Source of the DNA: CAZKFG01 sp964551985
GTDB lineage: Bacteria > Bacillota > Negativicutes > Acidaminococcales > JAISLQ01
Assembly: GCA_964551985.1 (NCBI GenBank)
Contig: CAZKFG010000003.1
Coordinates: 9,736 to 73,735 of the forward strand
Length of the DNA: 64,000 nt
Direction: 5' to 3'
The translations under genes and the position numbers were made by a program. Within the stretch, counting starts at the first letter, position 1; the number at the start of each line of letters is the position of its first letter. The notes beneath the pieces are model-generated. The model did not search any database, was not told where the DNA came from, and saw only the letters and a list, made by a program, of their open reading frames with translations. This document shows, one piece after another, positions 28,603-36,940 of this stretch.

Positions 28603-29226
28603 TTGTCAATGAGCGAAATTTTGGATCTCACACCAGTGCAACTAGATGCACTTAAAGAAATAGGGAATGTTGGTGCTGGTAATGCTGCCACTGCTTTATC
28701 ACAAATTATCAATAAGCGCATAGACATGAATGTACCAAAAGTTTCTATTCTACCACTTGGCGATATACCAGATATGGTTGGTGGTCCAGATATAATGGTA
28801 GCCGGAGTTTATTTAAGAGTTTTTGGACAAGCTCCAGGTAGTATACTGTTTTTGATGCCGATTAACAGTGCATTTGATTTGGTAAATATGTTACTTGGCA
28901 AAGAAAAAAATCAAGACTGCACCTTTACAACGATGGATGAATCTGCACTTATGGAAATAGGTAATATTTTAGCTAGTGCCTATCTTAATGCTCTGTCATA
29001 CTTTACAAAGCTTACATTATTGCCATCTATACCATCTTTAGCTATGGATATGGCGGCAGCACTACTTAGTGTAATAACGGCTCAATTAGGGCAGATAGGA
29101 GACCATGCATTAGTCATTGATACTGTCTTTACAACAGATGATGATGGAATAAGTGGCAACTTCTTTTTAGTTCCAGATCCAGGCTCGTTAGAAACTATAC
29201 TTCTTGCAACAGGAGTAGAAAAATAA
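28603..29226 (+). CDS. cheC: CheY-P phosphatase CheC
   Basis: CheC dephosphorylates CheY-P and forms an adaptation complex with CheD. The product is 207 residues with both half-sites (LKEIGNVGAGNAATALS and LMEIGNILASAYLNAL, each with the E-x2-N pattern). The TTG at 28603 has better spacing from GGGAG than the ATG two codons later, so either start is possible. Its stop overlaps the cheD start (TAATG). Confidence 0.95.
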   Translation: MSMSEILDLTPVQLDALKEIGNVGAGNAATALSQIINKRIDMNVPKVSILPLGDIPDMVGGPDIMVAGVYLRVFGQAPGSILFLMPINSAFDLVNMLLGKEKNQDCTFTTMDESALMEIGNILASAYLNALSYFTKLTLLPSIPSLAMDMAAALLSVITAQLGQIGDHALVIDTVFTTDDDGISGNFFLVPDPGSLETILLATGVEK

Positions 29227-29711
29227 TGCCAGAATTAATAAAAGTAGGTTTGGCAGACTACAAAACTGGAAAAGCTCCTGATTCTTTAATAACATATGGC
29301 TTGGGTTCTTGTGTTGGCATTGCTATTTATGATGCAAAGCATAAAATAGGAGGCTTAGCGCATATTATGTTGCCAGATAGCTCACAAGCTAGAGAATCGG
29401 AAAATCTAGCAAAATTTGCAGATACCTGTCTACCACTAATGATAAATGAACTTATAAATAAAGGTGCATCTAAAATTAATATGCAAGCCAAAATAGCTGG
29501 TGGAGCACAAATGTTTTCTTTAAATAAAGCAAGCGACATTTTGTCAATTGGCAATAGAAATACAGAGAGTGTTAAGAAAACCTTGAAAGAACTAAACATT
29601 CCTATTATAGCCTCTGATACTGGAGGGACATATGGTAGGACTGTAGAGTTGTTTTTAGATACAGGAAAATATAAAATAAAAACTATAAACAAAGGCGAAA
29701 CTGAAATATGA
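29226..29711 (+). CDS. cheD: Chemoreceptor glutamine deamidase CheD
   Basis: CheD deamidates receptor glutamines and regulates CheC. The product is 161 residues. The catalytic Cys lies in TYGLGSCVGIAIYD, the His in GGLAHIMLP, and IAGGAQMF follows as in the family. It is coupled to cheC by one base and overlaps the next gene by 4 bases (ATGA). Confidence 0.97.
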   Translation: MPELIKVGLADYKTGKAPDSLITYGLGSCVGIAIYDAKHKIGGLAHIMLPDSSQARESENLAKFADTCLPLMINELINKGASKINMQAKIAGGAQMFSLNKASDILSIGNRNTESVKKTLKELNIPIIASDTGGTYGRTVELFLDTGKYKIKTINKGETEI

Positions 29712-30118
29712 TTATGGCTAATCTTTCAAAAATTTTACATTTAAACAAAATTGGGCTTATAATAGTGGCTATAATTGCGCTTACAGCGATGTTTTTCACA
29801 CTTTTTTTTGCATTGCAAGGAGGAGTTAGAAGCTATAAAACAATTTTACTTAGAACAGGTATTTCTTTTGTGTTTTTTAGTATCATTGGTTATTTTGTAG
29901 CGTTTTACTTAGAAAAATTCTTTTTATCCAATTTGCAAATGTATGAGCAAGCTACCAATCAAGTTGAAAGTGACAAAGAAGATAATCTATCTATAAAAGA
30001 AACTTCACTTGACGATGAAAAGGATTTGGAAACAGAGGCAGATAGCAAAGAAAATGCATATTTAGAAGATGATTCCTTTGACAAAATAGTAATTGTGAAT
30101 AAAGATTCTGACAACTAA
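29708..30118 (+). CDS. Small two-helix membrane protein of unknown function
   Basis: The product is 136 residues that I do not recognise as a named family. Two membrane helices lie at about residues 16-37 (GLIIVAIIALTAMFFTLFFAL) and 47-68. A strongly acidic, probably disordered cytoplasmic tail of about 65 residues follows (Asp/Glu/Ser rich). It overlaps cheD by 4 bases and precedes fliA by 14 bases, so it belongs to the motility operon. No catalytic motif is visible. Confidence 0.8.
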   Translation: MIMANLSKILHLNKIGLIIVAIIALTAMFFTLFFALQGGVRSYKTILLRTGISFVFFSIIGYFVAFYLEKFFLSNLQMYEQATNQVESDKEDNLSIKETSLDDEKDLETEADSKENAYLEDDSFDKIVIVNKDSDN

Positions 30119-30132
30119 CTTAAGAGGTATCT

Positions 30133-30891
30133 GTGATGATAGATTTAAAAAACGAAGAAGAGCTTATAGCTACTTGGAGAGATTATAATCGTACACGCAG
30201 CATAGAACTTAGAAATCTTTTATCACAAACATATCTCCCACTTGTAAAAATAGTAGCAGGAAAATTAGCAATAGGATTACCAACATATGTTGACAGAGAT
30301 GATTTTTTAAGTACGGGGTTCTTAGGTTTAATACAAGCAATAGAAAGATATGACATTGAACGTGGAGTAAAATTTGAAACATTTGCAACAGTTAGGATTA
30401 GAGGCTCCATTCTAGACTATTTGAGAGTACAAGATTGGGTTCCTACTTCTGTAAGGCAAAAAGCTAAGAACTATCAGTCTGTAGTAAAAAAATTGGAAGA
30501 CAGACTTGGTAGAGTAGCAACAGATAAAGAGATAGCTAAAGAACTTTCTGTAAGCCAAGAGCAGCTTTCCAGCCTGTTATCTGAAATACAAGTAACAACA
30601 GTTTTACCATTAGAGGATTTTTATAAATATGAAGAAAGTGGTAAAACTATAAATACTAATTTTGCTGAAGTGTTTGAAAAAGCAGAAGTTAAAGAAACTT
30701 TGGCAAAAGTAATAGATAAACTAAAAGAAAAAGAACGTATGGTTATATCGTTATACTATTACGAAGAGCTTACTTTGAAAGAAATTAGCTTAGTTATGAA
30801 TTTATCAGAAGCAAGAATATCACAACTACACACTAAAGCTATCTCAAAACTTAAAGAATCTTTAGTGGATTTAAAAGAAAATTTATTATAA
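30133..30891 (+). CDS. fliA: RNA polymerase sigma factor for flagellar genes (sigma-28)
   Basis: FliA/SigD directs late flagellar and chemotaxis transcription. The product is 252 residues. Region 2 is clear (YLPLVKIVAGKLAIGLPTYVDRDDFLSTGFLGLIQAIERYD, then KFETFATVRIRGSILDYLR). Region 3 follows, and region 4 has the helix-turn-helix (LTLKEISLVMNLSEARISQLHTKAI). The start may be GTG 30133 or ATG 30136, since both follow AAGAGGT. It sits at the end of the che genes, as sigD does in B. subtilis. Confidence 0.97.
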   Translation: MMIDLKNEEELIATWRDYNRTRSIELRNLLSQTYLPLVKIVAGKLAIGLPTYVDRDDFLSTGFLGLIQAIERYDIERGVKFETFATVRIRGSILDYLRVQDWVPTSVRQKAKNYQSVVKKLEDRLGRVATDKEIAKELSVSQEQLSSLLSEIQVTTVLPLEDFYKYEESGKTINTNFAEVFEKAEVKETLAKVIDKLKEKERMVISLYYYEELTLKEISLVMNLSEARISQLHTKAISKLKESLVDLKENLL

Positions 30892-30906
30892 AAAAGGAGC
30901 TTTTCT

Positions 30907-32502
30907 ATGATTAACATTGCAAAAGAAACAATAGAAAACGAAGCAGGTAGATTTTCTCTAGAAATCCGTGATTCCAATGTTTATCTAACTGTCTACGAAA
31001 AATTTGACGAAAACGAAAACCAAAAATTAGTTGATAGTGTCAAGAAAAAACTAAAAGAAATGGAAATACATATAATAGAAGAACGATCTATTAATTCTGC
31101 TATCGAAAAAATAGATACAGAAACAGCTATTGGCAAAGTTGAAATGCCAAAAGTAAGTATTTTATGTGTAGATAATGATATGAAAGCAAGTGCATGCATA
31201 ATGGGAAGCAGTAAGTATGCCCAGTTAACTAAAGACGATGTTATGCAAACTCTTACCAAATCGGGTGTAGTTTTTGGAATAAATGAACAAGCTGTAGATG
31301 ATTTGCTTGCACATCCTGGTAAAACATACACAATCGCAGAAGGCAAGCCACCAGTTAATGGAAAAGATGCCGAAATAATTTTTAAACAGAAAATAGATGG
31401 TGAAAAAGGTAGACCAAAAGAAATTGAAGGCGGTAGAGTAGATTATAAAAATCTTGATTTATTCTCTGCCATATTGGAAAATGAAATAATAGCTGAAAAA
31501 ATACCAGTTGCCGATGGTCAAGCAGGTAGTACAGTAAAAGGCAAAGTAATCCATTTTGTTATCGGTAAAGACAAAAGAATGAAACTGGGTAAAAATGTAG
31601 TTTTAGAAGGAAACCTTTTTATTGCTAAAACGGCGGGTCATTTACTCGTAACAAATGATAAAATAGAAGTATTACCGGTTTTGGAAATAAAAAGCGATGT
31701 AGATTTTTCTACTGGTAACATAACCTTTCCTGGAAATGTTACTGTAAAAGGGAATGTTCAAGCAGGATTTTTTGTAAAAGCAGAAGGTTCTGTTGTTATA
31801 CAAGGTAGTATTTTTGGTGGCATAGTTGAAGGTGAAACAATTGAAATAAAACAAGGTATACAAGGAGTAATAAATTCCTATGTCAAAGCTAAAAACAATA
31901 TTGTTGCTAAATTTGTTGAAAATGCTGATTTAACAGCAGGCAATGAAATAATTATTACTGATGCAATATTTCACAGCAAAGTAAGAGCAGGTAGGAAAGT
32001 ATCCGTTACAGGAGCTAAAGGACTTATTGCTGGTGGGCACGTATCAGCAGGCGAAGAAATTATAACTAAAAACGTTGGAACGCATATGGCACCGCCAACT
32101 GTAGTCGAAGTGGGAATTAATCCTGAACTAAAACAAGAATATATTAAAATTAAAGATGAATACAAAGAATCTGTAACAAAACAAGAAGGTGTAAAAAAAT
32201 CTTTAGTTCTAATTAAACCAGAAGAAACTTCTATAATTCCTGAAAATAGACAAGAGCTATATATGAAACTTACTGTAGTAAACTTCTCTTTATTATCAGC
32301 AATTAACAAAGCTAAAGAACGCTTACAAGAAATTGAAGTTGAATTTGACAACCTTACTAATGGTAGAATAAAATGCAGTGGTACAATTTTTCCTGGTGTA
32401 AAAATGGTTGTAAATAACATAGTTTATCCAGTTAGAGATGTAATGCAATATACTACTTTTTATGTAGAAAATGGAGAAGTTAAGTTTTCACCATATTCAT
32501 AG
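30907..32502 (+). CDS. FapA/DUF342 family protein
   Basis: The product is 531 residues of the FapA (DUF342) family, whose members are tied to motility, cell polarity or membrane-associated regulation in several bacteria. After about 90 N-terminal residues comes the DUF342 beta-helix-like core with characteristic segments (IAEGKPPVNGKDAEI, ADGQAGSTVKGKVI, DVDFSTGNITFPGNVTVKGNV, GSIFGGIVEGETIEIKQGI). A C-terminal coiled coil spans about residues 400-470. It follows fliA with AAAAGGAGC upstream. The exact function is unknown. Confidence 0.85.
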   Translation: MINIAKETIENEAGRFSLEIRDSNVYLTVYEKFDENENQKLVDSVKKKLKEMEIHIIEERSINSAIEKIDTETAIGKVEMPKVSILCVDNDMKASACIMGSSKYAQLTKDDVMQTLTKSGVVFGINEQAVDDLLAHPGKTYTIAEGKPPVNGKDAEIIFKQKIDGEKGRPKEIEGGRVDYKNLDLFSAILENEIIAEKIPVADGQAGSTVKGKVIHFVIGKDKRMKLGKNVVLEGNLFIAKTAGHLLVTNDKIEVLPVLEIKSDVDFSTGNITFPGNVTVKGNVQAGFFVKAEGSVVIQGSIFGGIVEGETIEIKQGIQGVINSYVKAKNNIVAKFVENADLTAGNEIIITDAIFHSKVRAGRKVSVTGAKGLIAGGHVSAGEEIITKNVGTHMAPPTVVEVGINPELKQEYIKIKDEYKESVTKQEGVKKSLVLIKPEETSIIPENRQELYMKLTVVNFSLLSAINKAKERLQEIEVEFDNLTNGRIKCSGTIFPGVKMVVNNIVYPVRDVMQYTTFYVENGEVKFSPYS

Positions 32503-32521
32503 CTAAAGTGGGGTGTAGTTT

Positions 32522-32857
32522 ATGACAATAAGACCAATAGATATGCAAATAATTTTGCCGTACGTAACAGATGTTAGTAAAGTACAAGCAGTGCAAAATG
32601 ATCAGTCTCATAATGCACAACAACAATTTGCCGAAAAACTACAAAAAGAAGCACAAAATAAAAAAGCTAAAGTACAAGAGACAAAAAGTGGCGAGTTTAG
32701 TAAAATAACACGTGATAAAGAACGTGAACAACAAAAAAATAAAAATAGTAATAAGTTTTCTCAACAAAAAGAGGAACAGCAACATCCAAAAGAACAAGCA
32801 AAAAAAAGAGATGGACTTGATCCTCAAATAGGTAAAAATTTAGATATAAGCTCATAG
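32522..32857 (+). CDS. Small hydrophilic motility-operon protein, unknown function
   Basis: The product is 111 residues. Only the N-terminus looks conserved-like (RPIDMQIILPYVTDVSKVQ). The rest is Lys/Gln/Glu-rich and probably disordered or coiled coil. There is no membrane segment or signal peptide. It lies between the DUF342 gene and the SwrB-like gene. I do not assign a function. Confidence 0.72.
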   Translation: MTIRPIDMQIILPYVTDVSKVQAVQNDQSHNAQQQFAEKLQKEAQNKKAKVQETKSGEFSKITRDKEREQQKNKNSNKFSQQKEEQQHPKEQAKKRDGLDPQIGKNLDISS

Positions 32858-32867
32858 AGGTGTTACT

Positions 32868-33536
32868 ATGACTGTAAGCATAATTACCGCTTTACTTTTA
32901 ATAACATTTGCAATTATATTTCTTGTTTATAAAAGACACATGATTGTAAAACTATTATCACTTGATTTTACCGATCAAGTTAAAAGCTTTGAAAAAGATA
33001 TACAATCAACAGCAACTGTCGCCGTTGATAAACTAACTAGAGCAACAGACGACTTGGAATATTTGTTAGAACAATCCCAAGAAACGATAGAAGAACTTAA
33101 AATACGTTGCAAAATAGCTGAAGAACAACTATACAAATATTCTCTTAACGAAATAAAACAAAATGTTGTATATAAAACAAACGCACAACAAATAATTACC
33201 CAAGATCCTATACAACAATCATTTGCTCAGCATTTTATAAAAGCGTCATACAATCAAGCTCCACACCTAGAAACAAAAGAAACTTTGCCAGAAGAAACTA
33301 TTAGCAAAGTTATACTACAAGAGCAAGCTAATACAAAACAAGAAGAGCTATCTAAAAATGTAATAGATTTTCCAACCTCAAAAGTTAATATAGATATGGC
33401 GGAAGCTGAACCAAAATTTAGACAAAAACAAATACTTCGTCTAGCTGCCAGTGGTTATGATGATACATATATTGCTCAAACATTAAGGCTGGGAATTAGT
33501 GAAGTAAAATTGACAAGAAAAGCTATAGAAAAATAA
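32868..33536 (+). CDS. SwrB-like (DUF6115-like) membrane-anchored protein
   Basis: The product is 222 residues. It has one N-terminal membrane helix (about residues 3-24), a coiled coil at about residues 40-100, a variable linker, and a C-terminal helix-turn-helix-like segment (KQILRLAASGYDDTYIAQTLRLGISEVKL). Topology and position as the last gene of the fla/che operon, just before rpsB, match B. subtilis SwrB, which promotes basal-body maturation. Sequence similarity is weak, so the call rests mainly on synteny and architecture. Its stop lies in the terminator stem. Confidence 0.7.
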   Translation: MTVSIITALLLITFAIIFLVYKRHMIVKLLSLDFTDQVKSFEKDIQSTATVAVDKLTRATDDLEYLLEQSQETIEELKIRCKIAEEQLYKYSLNEIKQNVVYKTNAQQIITQDPIQQSFAQHFIKASYNQAPHLETKETLPEETISKVILQEQANTKQEELSKNVIDFPTSKVNIDMAEAEPKFRQKQILRLAASGYDDTYIAQTLRLGISEVKLTRKAIEK

Positions 33537-33573
33537 AAGTCTATCAGATTGAATAATCTAGTAGACTTTTATT
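33535..33573 (+). terminator. Rho-independent terminator at the end of the fla/che operon
   Basis: AAAAGTCTA (33535-33543) pairs with TAGACTTTT (33562-33570). An inner AGATT/AATCT pairing surrounds a GAAT loop, and T-rich sequence (TTTTATTATTT) follows. The stem begins within the last codons of the SwrB-like gene. Confidence 0.85.
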
Positions 33574-33582
33574 ATTTATATA

Positions 33583-33591
33583 TGATATAAT
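33583..33591 (+). promoter_or_regulatory. Predicted extended -10 promoter of rpsB-tsf
   Basis: TGATATAAT gives a TGn extended -10 with a perfect TATAAT (33586-33591). No good -35 is visible 17 bases upstream, where the terminator stem lies. It falls between the fla/che terminator and the rpsB leader. Confidence 0.65.
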
Positions 33592-33617
33592 ACTTATCGG
33601 TGTTAAAAAAATACACA

Positions 33618-33690
33618 CGCAAACTAATTATTTCCTGTTCCAACTTTTGGTAGAAAATAAGATGATGTTTGCGGAGGAAAAAACAGGAGG
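33618..33690 (+). promoter_or_regulatory. Structured 5' leader of rpsB (candidate S2 autoregulation)
   Basis: CGCAAAC (33618-33624) can pair with GTTTGCG (33667-33673). Separately, CCTGTT (33634-33639) can pair with AACAGG (33682-33687), next to the ribosome site GGAGG (33686-33690). The two helices interlock as a pseudoknot. The leader is about 100 bases from the predicted promoter. S2-responsive leaders are known upstream of rpsB in other bacteria. The link here is inference. Confidence 0.5.
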
Positions 33691-33699
33691 AATGAAAAA

Positions 33700-34428
33700 A
33701 TGGCAGTAATTTCAATGAAACAGCTTTTAGAAGCGGGGGTTCACTTTGGTCATCAAACAAGACGCTGGAACCCAAAGATGGCACAGTACATATTTACAGA
33801 ACGTAACGGTATCTACATTATTGATCTACAAAAAACCGTTAAAAAAATTGATGAAGCTTACAATTTTTTACGTAGCGTAGCACTAGAAGGAAAAACAATT
33901 TTATTTGTTGGTACTAAAAAACAAGCACAAGAAGCAGTGCAAGAAGAAGCAATGCGTTGCAATATGTTCTATGTAAACGAAAGATGGCTAGGTGGAATGC
34001 TCACAAATTTCCAAACAATCCAAAAACGTATTGCTCGTCTTCGCCAACTAGAAACAATGCAAACAGATGGAACTTTTGATGTGTTACCAAAAAAAGAAGT
34101 ACTTTCTTTAAAACATGAAATGTCTCGCTTGACAAAATTCTTAGCTGGTATCAAGGACATGCACAAATTACCTGGTGCTATATTTGTTGTTGATCCAAGA
34201 AAAGAACATATAGCAATTCTAGAAGCTAGAAAACTTAATATACCAGTAGTTGGTATTGTTGATACAAACTGTGATCCTGATGAAGTAGACTATGTAATTC
34301 CAGCAAATGATGATGCTATAAGAGCGGTAAAACTACTTACAGCTAGACTTGCTGATGCAGTACTAGAAGGTCGTCAAGGCGTACAATTTGAAACAGCAGC
34401 TGAAGAAAATAGCGACGAACAAGAATAA
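33700..34428 (+). CDS. rpsB: 30S ribosomal protein S2
   Basis: S2 binds the back of the 30S subunit. The product is 242 residues, normal length. Family signatures are [36 protein letters not shown] and [37 protein letters not shown]. The ATG follows ACAGGAGGAATG. It is the first gene after the motility operon, with its own promoter, and is followed by tsf. Confidence 0.98.
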   Translation: MAVISMKQLLEAGVHFGHQTRRWNPKMAQYIFTERNGIYIIDLQKTVKKIDEAYNFLRSVALEGKTILFVGTKKQAQEAVQEEAMRCNMFYVNERWLGGMLTNFQTIQKRIARLRQLETMQTDGTFDVLPKKEVLSLKHEMSRLTKFLAGIKDMHKLPGAIFVVDPRKEHIAILEARKLNIPVVGIVDTNCDPDEVDYVIPANDDAIRAVKLLTARLADAVLEGRQGVQFETAAEENSDEQE

Positions 34429-34456
34429 ATAAAATTGTCTTAGGAGGAAAATATAG

Positions 34457-35107
34457 ATGGTAACAGCAGCTATGGTAAAAGAACTGCGTGAACGCACAGG
34501 TGCGGGCATGATGGACTGCAAAAAAGTTTTAACCGAAACAAATGGTGATATAGATAAAGCTGTAGATGTATTACGTGAAAAAGGACTCGCTGCAGCAGCT
34601 AAAAAAGCTGGACGCGTTGCTAGTGAAGGCACAGTTGAGGCATATATTCATGCTGGTGGTAAAATTGGCGTTTTAGTTGAAGTAAACTGTGAAACTGATT
34701 TTGTTGCTAAAACAGATGACTTTAAACTATTGGTTAAAGATATTGCTATGCACATTGCAGCAGCAAATCCACTTTATTTAAATAAAGAACAAGTTCCTGA
34801 AGAAACATTACAACACGAACGTGATATTTTACGCGCACAAGCACTAAACGAAGGCAAGCCAGAGAAAATCGTTGATAAAATGGTTGAAGGTAGAATTGAA
34901 AAATACTACAAAGAAGTTTGTCTTTTAGAACAACCGTTTGTTAAAGATCAAGACAACACAATTAGCCAACTGATTACTCAAAGCATTGCAAAAATAGGCG
35001 AAAACATAACAATTCGTCGATTTGTTCGCTATCAATTAGGTGAAGGAATCGAAAAGAAAGAAACAGATTTCGCTGCTGAAGTTATGGCTTTTGTAAAAAA
35101 TGATTAA
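34457..35107 (+). CDS. tsf: Translation elongation factor Ts
   Basis: EF-Ts is the nucleotide exchange factor for EF-Tu. The product is 216 residues. It has the UBA-like start ([20 protein letters not shown]), the [15 protein letters not shown] motif, and one core subdomain, with the C-terminal [18 protein letters not shown]. It is the short form (one dimerisation subdomain), shorter than the roughly 290 of B. subtilis. RBS TTAGGAGGA. Confidence 0.97.
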   Translation: MVTAAMVKELRERTGAGMMDCKKVLTETNGDIDKAVDVLREKGLAAAAKKAGRVASEGTVEAYIHAGGKIGVLVEVNCETDFVAKTDDFKLLVKDIAMHIAAANPLYLNKEQVPEETLQHERDILRAQALNEGKPEKIVDKMVEGRIEKYYKEVCLLEQPFVKDQDNTISQLITQSIAKIGENITIRRFVRYQLGEGIEKKETDFAAEVMAFVKND

Positions 35108-35113
35108 TAAATG

Positions 35114-35143
35114 AAAAGGGAACACTTTTGTGTTCTCTTTTTT
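35114..35143 (+). terminator. Rho-independent terminator after tsf
   Basis: GAACAC (35120-35125) pairs with GTGTTC (35130-35135) around a TTTT loop. The stem is extended outward by AAAAGG with TCTTTT, and a run of T follows. Confidence 0.88.
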
Positions 35144-35163
35144 AATAATTTATATTAAACTTA

Positions 35164-35207
35164 AAAAGGAGAAACCTTATTTTTGTAGAATTAATATAGC
35201 TAAGGTT
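35164..35207 (+). promoter_or_regulatory. pyrH leader with orphan Shine-Dalgarno and hairpin
   Basis: AAAAAGGAG at about 35164-35170 looks like a ribosome site, but no usable start codon follows it in any sensible frame. Just after it, AACCTTA (35173-35179) can pair with TAAGGTT (35201-35207). The true pyrH site is GGGGGTTAGG, immediately before the ATG at 35220. It may be a remnant or a small regulatory leader. Confidence 0.3.
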
Positions 35208-35219
35208 GGGGGTTAGGTT

Positions 35220-35939
35220 ATGAAAGAGCGAAAGTTCAAACGAGTGGTTTTGAAATTAAGCGGTGAAGCACTGGCAGGCGAAAAAGGCTATGGAATTGAC
35301 CCTAATGTAGTAGATGAAATTGCAGCTCAAATCCAAAAAGTAAATCAAACTGATTTAGAAGTTGCCATAGTAAATGGTGGCGGCAATATTTGGCGGGGAC
35401 TATCTGGAAGTTCTAAAGGCATGGATAGAGCTACAGCAGATTACATGGGAATGTTGGCTACAGTTATCAACTCTTTGGCTTTGCAAGATGCACTAGAAGC
35501 AAGAGGAGTAGATACAAGAGTACAAACAGCAATTGAAATGAGACAAATAGCAGAAACCTACATTCGTAGGAGAGCAATCAGACATCTAGAGAAAAAAAGA
35601 GTAGTAATTTTTGCAGCTGGTACTGGTAACCCATACTTTTCAACGGATACAACAGCGGCGCTAAGAGCAGCAGAGGTTGAAGCAGATGCTATTTTAATGG
35701 CTAAAAAGAATGTTGATGGTGTTTATGATAGCGATCCTAAACTTAATCCAGATGCAAAAATGTTTGAAACCTTAGAATATATAGAAGTAATCAAACAAGG
35801 TTTAGGTGTTATGGATTCTACAGCAATAAGTCTTTGTATGGATAATAAAATACCTATAGTTGTATTTAACATAGATAATCCAAACAATATTGTAAAAGTC
35901 GCTAACGGTGAACAAATAGGGACAATAATAGGAGGATAA
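35220..35939 (+). CDS. pyrH: Uridylate kinase
   Basis: UMP kinase phosphorylates UMP to UDP in pyrimidine nucleotide synthesis. It is an amino-acid-kinase fold hexamer. The product is 239 residues. Signatures are [42 protein letters not shown] and [17 protein letters not shown]. Order rpsB-tsf-pyrH-frr is conserved widely. frr starts 4 bases downstream. Confidence 0.98.
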   Translation: MKERKFKRVVLKLSGEALAGEKGYGIDPNVVDEIAAQIQKVNQTDLEVAIVNGGGNIWRGLSGSSKGMDRATADYMGMLATVINSLALQDALEARGVDTRVQTAIEMRQIAETYIRRRAIRHLEKKRVVIFAAGTGNPYFSTDTTAALRAAEVEADAILMAKKNVDGVYDSDPKLNPDAKMFETLEYIEVIKQGLGVMDSTAISLCMDNKIPIVVFNIDNPNNIVKVANGEQIGTIIGG

Positions 35940-35943
35940 TATC

Positions 35944-36507
35944 ATGGCTGAAATTAGTGAATTACTTTCAAATAATGAAACGAAAATGAAAAAAACATTA
36001 GATACTATGCACAAAGATTATGCAACAATTCGTGCCGGTCGTGCCACACCTGCTTTGTTAGATAAAGTTATGGTGGATTATTATGGCACTGCTACACCTA
36101 TAAACCAAGTTGCAAACATCTCTATTCCTGAACCCAGAATGATTGTCATTCAACCTTGGGAAAAGACAGTTATGAAGGATATAGAGCGAGCTATTTTAAA
36201 ATCAGATTTAGGATTGAATCCTAATAGTGATGGTGTTGTTATCAGAATAGCTATACCACAACTTACAGAACAAAGAAGAGAAGAGATAGTAAAAATCGTC
36301 AAGAAAAAATGTGAAGAATATAAAGTAATTATTAGAAACATAAGACGTGACGCTAATGATGTTATTAAAAAAGAAGAAAAAGATAAAACTATAACAGAAG
36401 ATGATGCTAAAAAGGCACAAGATAACATGCAAAAAATCACAGACAAATATATAAAAGAAGCAGATAATATTTGCTTGCACAAAGAAAAGGAAATAATGGA
36501 AGTATAA
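35944..36507 (+). CDS. frr: Ribosome recycling factor
   Basis: RRF splits post-termination ribosomes with EF-G. The product is 187 residues. Typical segments are TIRAGRATPALLDKVMVDYYGTATPINQVANI, GVVIRIAIPQLTEQRREEIVK and the C-terminal helix ITDKYIKEADNICLHKEKEIMEV. RBS AGGAGGATA. The stop overlaps the next small gene (TAATG). Confidence 0.98.
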   Translation: MAEISELLSNNETKMKKTLDTMHKDYATIRAGRATPALLDKVMVDYYGTATPINQVANISIPEPRMIVIQPWEKTVMKDIERAILKSDLGLNPNSDGVVIRIAIPQLTEQRREEIVKIVKKKCEEYKVIIRNIRRDANDVIKKEEKDKTITEDDAKKAQDNMQKITDKYIKEADNICLHKEKEIMEV

Positions 36508-36710
36508 TGGATTTTTTGGCATGGGAATTTAATCAGGCTAAAATTTATTTGGATGAAAATGGCTACAGTTATACATTTAAAGAAGCAAAAAATGTAGGTA
36601 AAAATGCTCAAAATGAATTTTCTGTGGACAAATTTATCATAAAACAAACAAAAAATGAACAAAATCAATATGAATTTTTACTATGTAGCAAAATTAGAAG
36701 GGAGGTGTAA
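36507..36710 (+). CDS. Small protein of unknown function between frr and ferredoxin
   Basis: The product is 67 residues starting at the ATG that overlaps the frr stop by one base, which suggests translational coupling. It is hydrophilic, with an aromatic-rich N-terminal half (MDFLAWEFNQAKIYLDENGY) and a basic C-terminus (SKIRREV). There are no Cys motifs or membrane helices. It ends 3 bases before the ferredoxin ATG and contains the ferredoxin ribosome site. I do not recognise it. Confidence 0.65.
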   Translation: MDFLAWEFNQAKIYLDENGYSYTFKEAKNVGKNAQNEFSVDKFIIKQTKNEQNQYEFLLCSKIRREV

Positions 36711-36713
36711 GAA

Positions 36714-36878
36714 ATGGCATACAAAATTAATGATACCTGTATTTCTTGCGGTGCTTGTGCCGCTACATGTCCAGTAGGAGCTATAGCAGAAGGCACTCCA
36801 TATGTAATAAGTGATGAATGTATTGAATGTGGTGCATGTGCTGGTGTTTGTCCAGTAGGTGCAATTGAGGCACCTTGA
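36714..36878 (+). CDS. 2[4Fe-4S] ferredoxin, clostridial type
   Basis: The product is 54 residues with two perfect CxxCxxCxxxCP motifs (CISCGACAATCP from residue 9 and CIECGACAGVCP from residue 36), the pattern of clostridial low-potential electron carriers. The two halves are an internal repeat, as is usual. The ATG at 36714 follows GGGAGGTGTAAGAA. It is probably co-transcribed from frr and is followed at once by a hairpin terminator. The redox partner cannot be told from context. Confidence 0.95.
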   Translation: MAYKINDTCISCGACAATCPVGAIAEGTPYVISDECIECGACAGVCPVGAIEAP

Positions 36879-36885
36879 TGTAAAT

Positions 36886-36911
36886 GCCCCCTCATATGAG
36901 GGGGTTGTGTC
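36886..36911 (+). terminator. Hairpin after the ferredoxin gene
   Basis: CCCCCTC (36887-36893) and GAGGGGG (36898-36904) form a perfect 7-bp stem with an ATAT loop. A short U-rich run (TTGTGTCTTT) follows, so it is a moderate terminator. It lies between the ferredoxin and uppS. Confidence 0.75.
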
Positions 36912-36940
36912 TTTATACTAAGTTAAAGGGGTATAAGGCT

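Noticed and set aside
36884..36940. Longer N-terminus for UppS starting at ATG 36884
   Set aside because: It would overlap the hairpin after the ferredoxin, has no ribosome site, and the family N-terminus begins after TTG 36941.
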